Part shown: positions 62,254 to 64,000 of the stretch, piece by piece | Position numbering within the stretch: position 1 is the first letter of the stretch | Layout: each line of letters opens with the position of its first letter | Origin: Physcomitrium patens | Taxonomy: Eukaryota > Streptophyta > Bryopsida > Funariales > Funariaceae | Direction of reading: 5' to 3' | Length of the DNA: 64,000 nt | Assembly (NCBI RefSeq): GCF_000002425.4 | Contig: NC_037270.1 | Location: forward strand, 10,449,935 to 10,513,934 | Notes under the pieces: generated by a model | Told to the model about the DNA's origin: nothing | The model's database searches: none | The model's input: the letters and a program-made list of their open reading frames with translations, nothing else | Program-made: the position numbers and the translations under genes

Positions 62254-64000
62254 CTAATCTCCAATCGTCATACCAAACCCAAATTTGTAGTTTTTCCTAA
62301 TATGGTCAAGCTGCAACAAGCATGCTACAGATTAGCTGATAAATAAACATTTGCAAGTGTCACTGGTGCATTGAGAGGCAGAAGACATTGCAGCACGCTG
62401 GTTCATAGTCGACCAAGACAAAACTTTATCTGATAGAGATTTCACGATAGCGTTTTGAAAAACAATAAGATTACACCAACTAATGACAAATCTCTTCATC
62501 CATGCATTCCACGACCAGGTTCTGGTATTCTTAATTTCAAGTTCAGGAGAATGTAAGCTTGTCGTTACAAACCAAAGATAAGTACGTCTGAACGTGTTAA
62601 GTGAATGTTGACTAACCTCCGCAGAAAGCAAAAAAGTAAGGCCAGATGTTAACTTCTCTTCCAAGTAAGCTGTTGTGCAGTAATTGGTGTTTACCCTGCC
62701 TCTCAACCGACACTGCAAACAGACCATAAGTTGCATTAGAATGTGAGCACAACTTAATCTACCATGCGTAAGATGGATGATGAGTGATGTAATTACGAAT
62801 CGTACGAAATCTATCTCCTAATGAGACGACTGATATTTCTGTGTTGAACGACAACTCTGAAAGAGATTACCTGCCGAATGAGATAATCAAAAGCCATACT
62901 GGTATTTGCCTCCCTGCTATTCCAATTGTACACAAAGTCCGAAGCCACTGATAGCTGAAATAATCAAACGATTTAAATTAAAAAACCACTGTAGTTTCTC
63001 TTCATAACACTAATGTAGCCAGAACATCCAATCTGATCGAAACTCATTGTTCATGTCAATTCTCAACCTCATCCCCAGGTTGTGATTACGTGGGTACCAA
63101 CCATGGCCAGGGCAAAAAATAAACCCTTAACCCCACCTAGTGGATAGTCCTCACAGTTCCAATCAGGATATTTGCTTTGTTCTGTAGATATGAGATGTCC
63201 ATCTTGGTTGAGCAACCCTCACGGATGTTGATGTATGGCAATCTATCCAATTATAAGAATTGATCATATCTTACAAGTCATGGACTTCCTCTTACGCTAC
63301 GACATAATGTAATCGCTAGAGGGGAGGAACTGCAGCAATTTTGATTTAGGACCGAGTCGCCTAATCTTTACCGCTCAACTCTTGTTGTGCATATTGTCGG
63401 CTCTTTAACTCTTTCTACAACTCCTTAGCACTTCATTTTGATATTAAGTGATTTTTCTAGAGCCAAGCTTTTGATCTTAAACGTACTGAACTTCTTTCTT
63501 CACACATATGTTAACAGCGTGGCAATAGAATTAGGTCGAATTTGATCCTCGCGCCTCTCGACCATGTGAGGAGCAAGTGGCAAATTTGGTATATTACACG
63601 GACTGCAACTAGAGCCATTCGAGGAGGAAATAGATTGTACAAACATGGCACTCGGGCTACTATCGGAACACGGGGTGGACACACAGTTTTGACTGCAGTA
63701 AATCCTAACAACCCCAGTTGATAAGTGAGATAGTCATCCAAATGCAGGATCCTGGCTTTATGAAACAATTGATGAATTATTAATTGAAAAATTAAATGCT
63801 TGTAGGAATCAAGATGTTACCTTGTCGGACAATCTTTGAACATAAGTGAAGTTTATTTGACCTTCCGATTTCACGTGACCTGTGCAAATCTGCACGCCAA
63901 TGTTGTGACAATCAGAGAAGATGATTTGCCACAATTCAAGCACTACCAAATCGGTTCCAAGATGTGAGAAACTAACCTCTTTCTTTGAGTTCTTGGTTGT
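62254..64000 (-). CDS. TOM40: Mitochondrial import channel TOM40, 3' five exons (5' part outside window)
   Basis: Five minus-strand exons join in frame: 64000-63977 (partial), 63879-63821, 62954-62871, 62712-62617 and 62310-62254, each with GT-AG borders. They read ...GHVKSEGQINFTYVQRLSDK, then LSVASDFVYNWNSREANTSM, FDYLIRQ, CRLRGRVNTNYC, AYLEEKLTSGLTFLLSAE, and finish LDHIRKNYKFGFGMTIGD before a TAG. This is the C-terminal end of plant TOM40 (compare the RQCRLRGK, LEERL, FLLSAE and NYKFGFGMTVG motifs of that family). TOM40 is the beta-barrel pore of the outer-membrane TOM complex, through which nearly all nuclear-encoded precursors enter mitochondria. The final exon has only 18 codons plus the stop. 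Nothing seen suggests inactivation, but about two thirds of the protein lies beyond the right edge. Confidence 0.88.

Noticed and set aside
62332..62736. 134-codon minus-strand frame as a separate gene
   Set aside because: Its first part is the TOM40 CRLRGRV exon and the rest runs through the following intron past a clear GT donor.
1..64000. tRNA or rRNA genes
   Set aside because: No GGTTCGANNCC-type B box with a matching cloverleaf and no rRNA core sequence was seen by eye; a covariance-model scan would be needed to exclude them fully.

Overview
The window is nuclear DNA of a land plant. The evidence is spliced GT-AG genes for a 492-residue plant-type catalase, a plant PDI-like protein with a KDEL tail, a plant SH3P-type endocytic protein and the plant TOM40 import channel, among Ty1/copia and Ty3/gypsy LTR retrotransposons. 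The extreme AT-richness of the repeats and the sequence style suggest a bryophyte or other non-flowering plant, but that is inference; no species can be named from the sequence alone.

Composition splits the window into gene-like islands of ordinary GC (about 1.37-4.87, 13.1-18.7, 23.6-28.2, 49.2-59.1 and 61.7-64.0 kb) in very AT-rich repeat seas. Island 1 (minus) holds the fossil of a leucine-rich-repeat receptor ectodomain. Its LRR exons keep splice borders, and two are exactly 72 bp, but it has in-frame stops and no visible kinase. Island 2 (minus) holds a trihelix/SANT-like coding segment plus unassigned possible exons and looks broken or intricately spliced. Island 3 (plus) is a complete 11-exon PDI gene. 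Island 4 is a complete 9-exon catalase gene (plus) convergent with a single-exon BAR-SH3 gene (minus) that probably has a 5'UTR intron. Island 5 is the 3' end of TOM40 (minus), running off the right edge.

The seas hold decayed retroelements. A copia element (plus, RT at 8.2 kb, RNase H at 12.2-13.0 kb) is split by LTR-like and minisatellite DNA. A gypsy gag fragment (plus) lies at 20.6-21.5 kb. Between 29.3 and 47.2 kb is a nested minus-strand gypsy cluster: one element split in two (29.3-32.2 and 38.0-40.6 kb) by a second (32.2-38.0 kb), followed by a third (40.6-47.2 kb) that itself carries an inverted LTR mosaic. An 11-bp-period minisatellite occurs twice in opposite orientation (9.6-10.2 and 22.1-22.5 kb).

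The intact genes are unrelated housekeeping functions: ER folding, peroxisomal H2O2 removal, membrane trafficking and mitochondrial protein import. They share a neighbourhood, not a pathway. No convincing new multi-gene system is visible. The most notable items are the LRR receptor fossil with its conserved exon lattice, the nested gypsy architecture with a G-to-A decay signature, the inverted 11-bp repeat family, and a local duplication-inversion hairpin.
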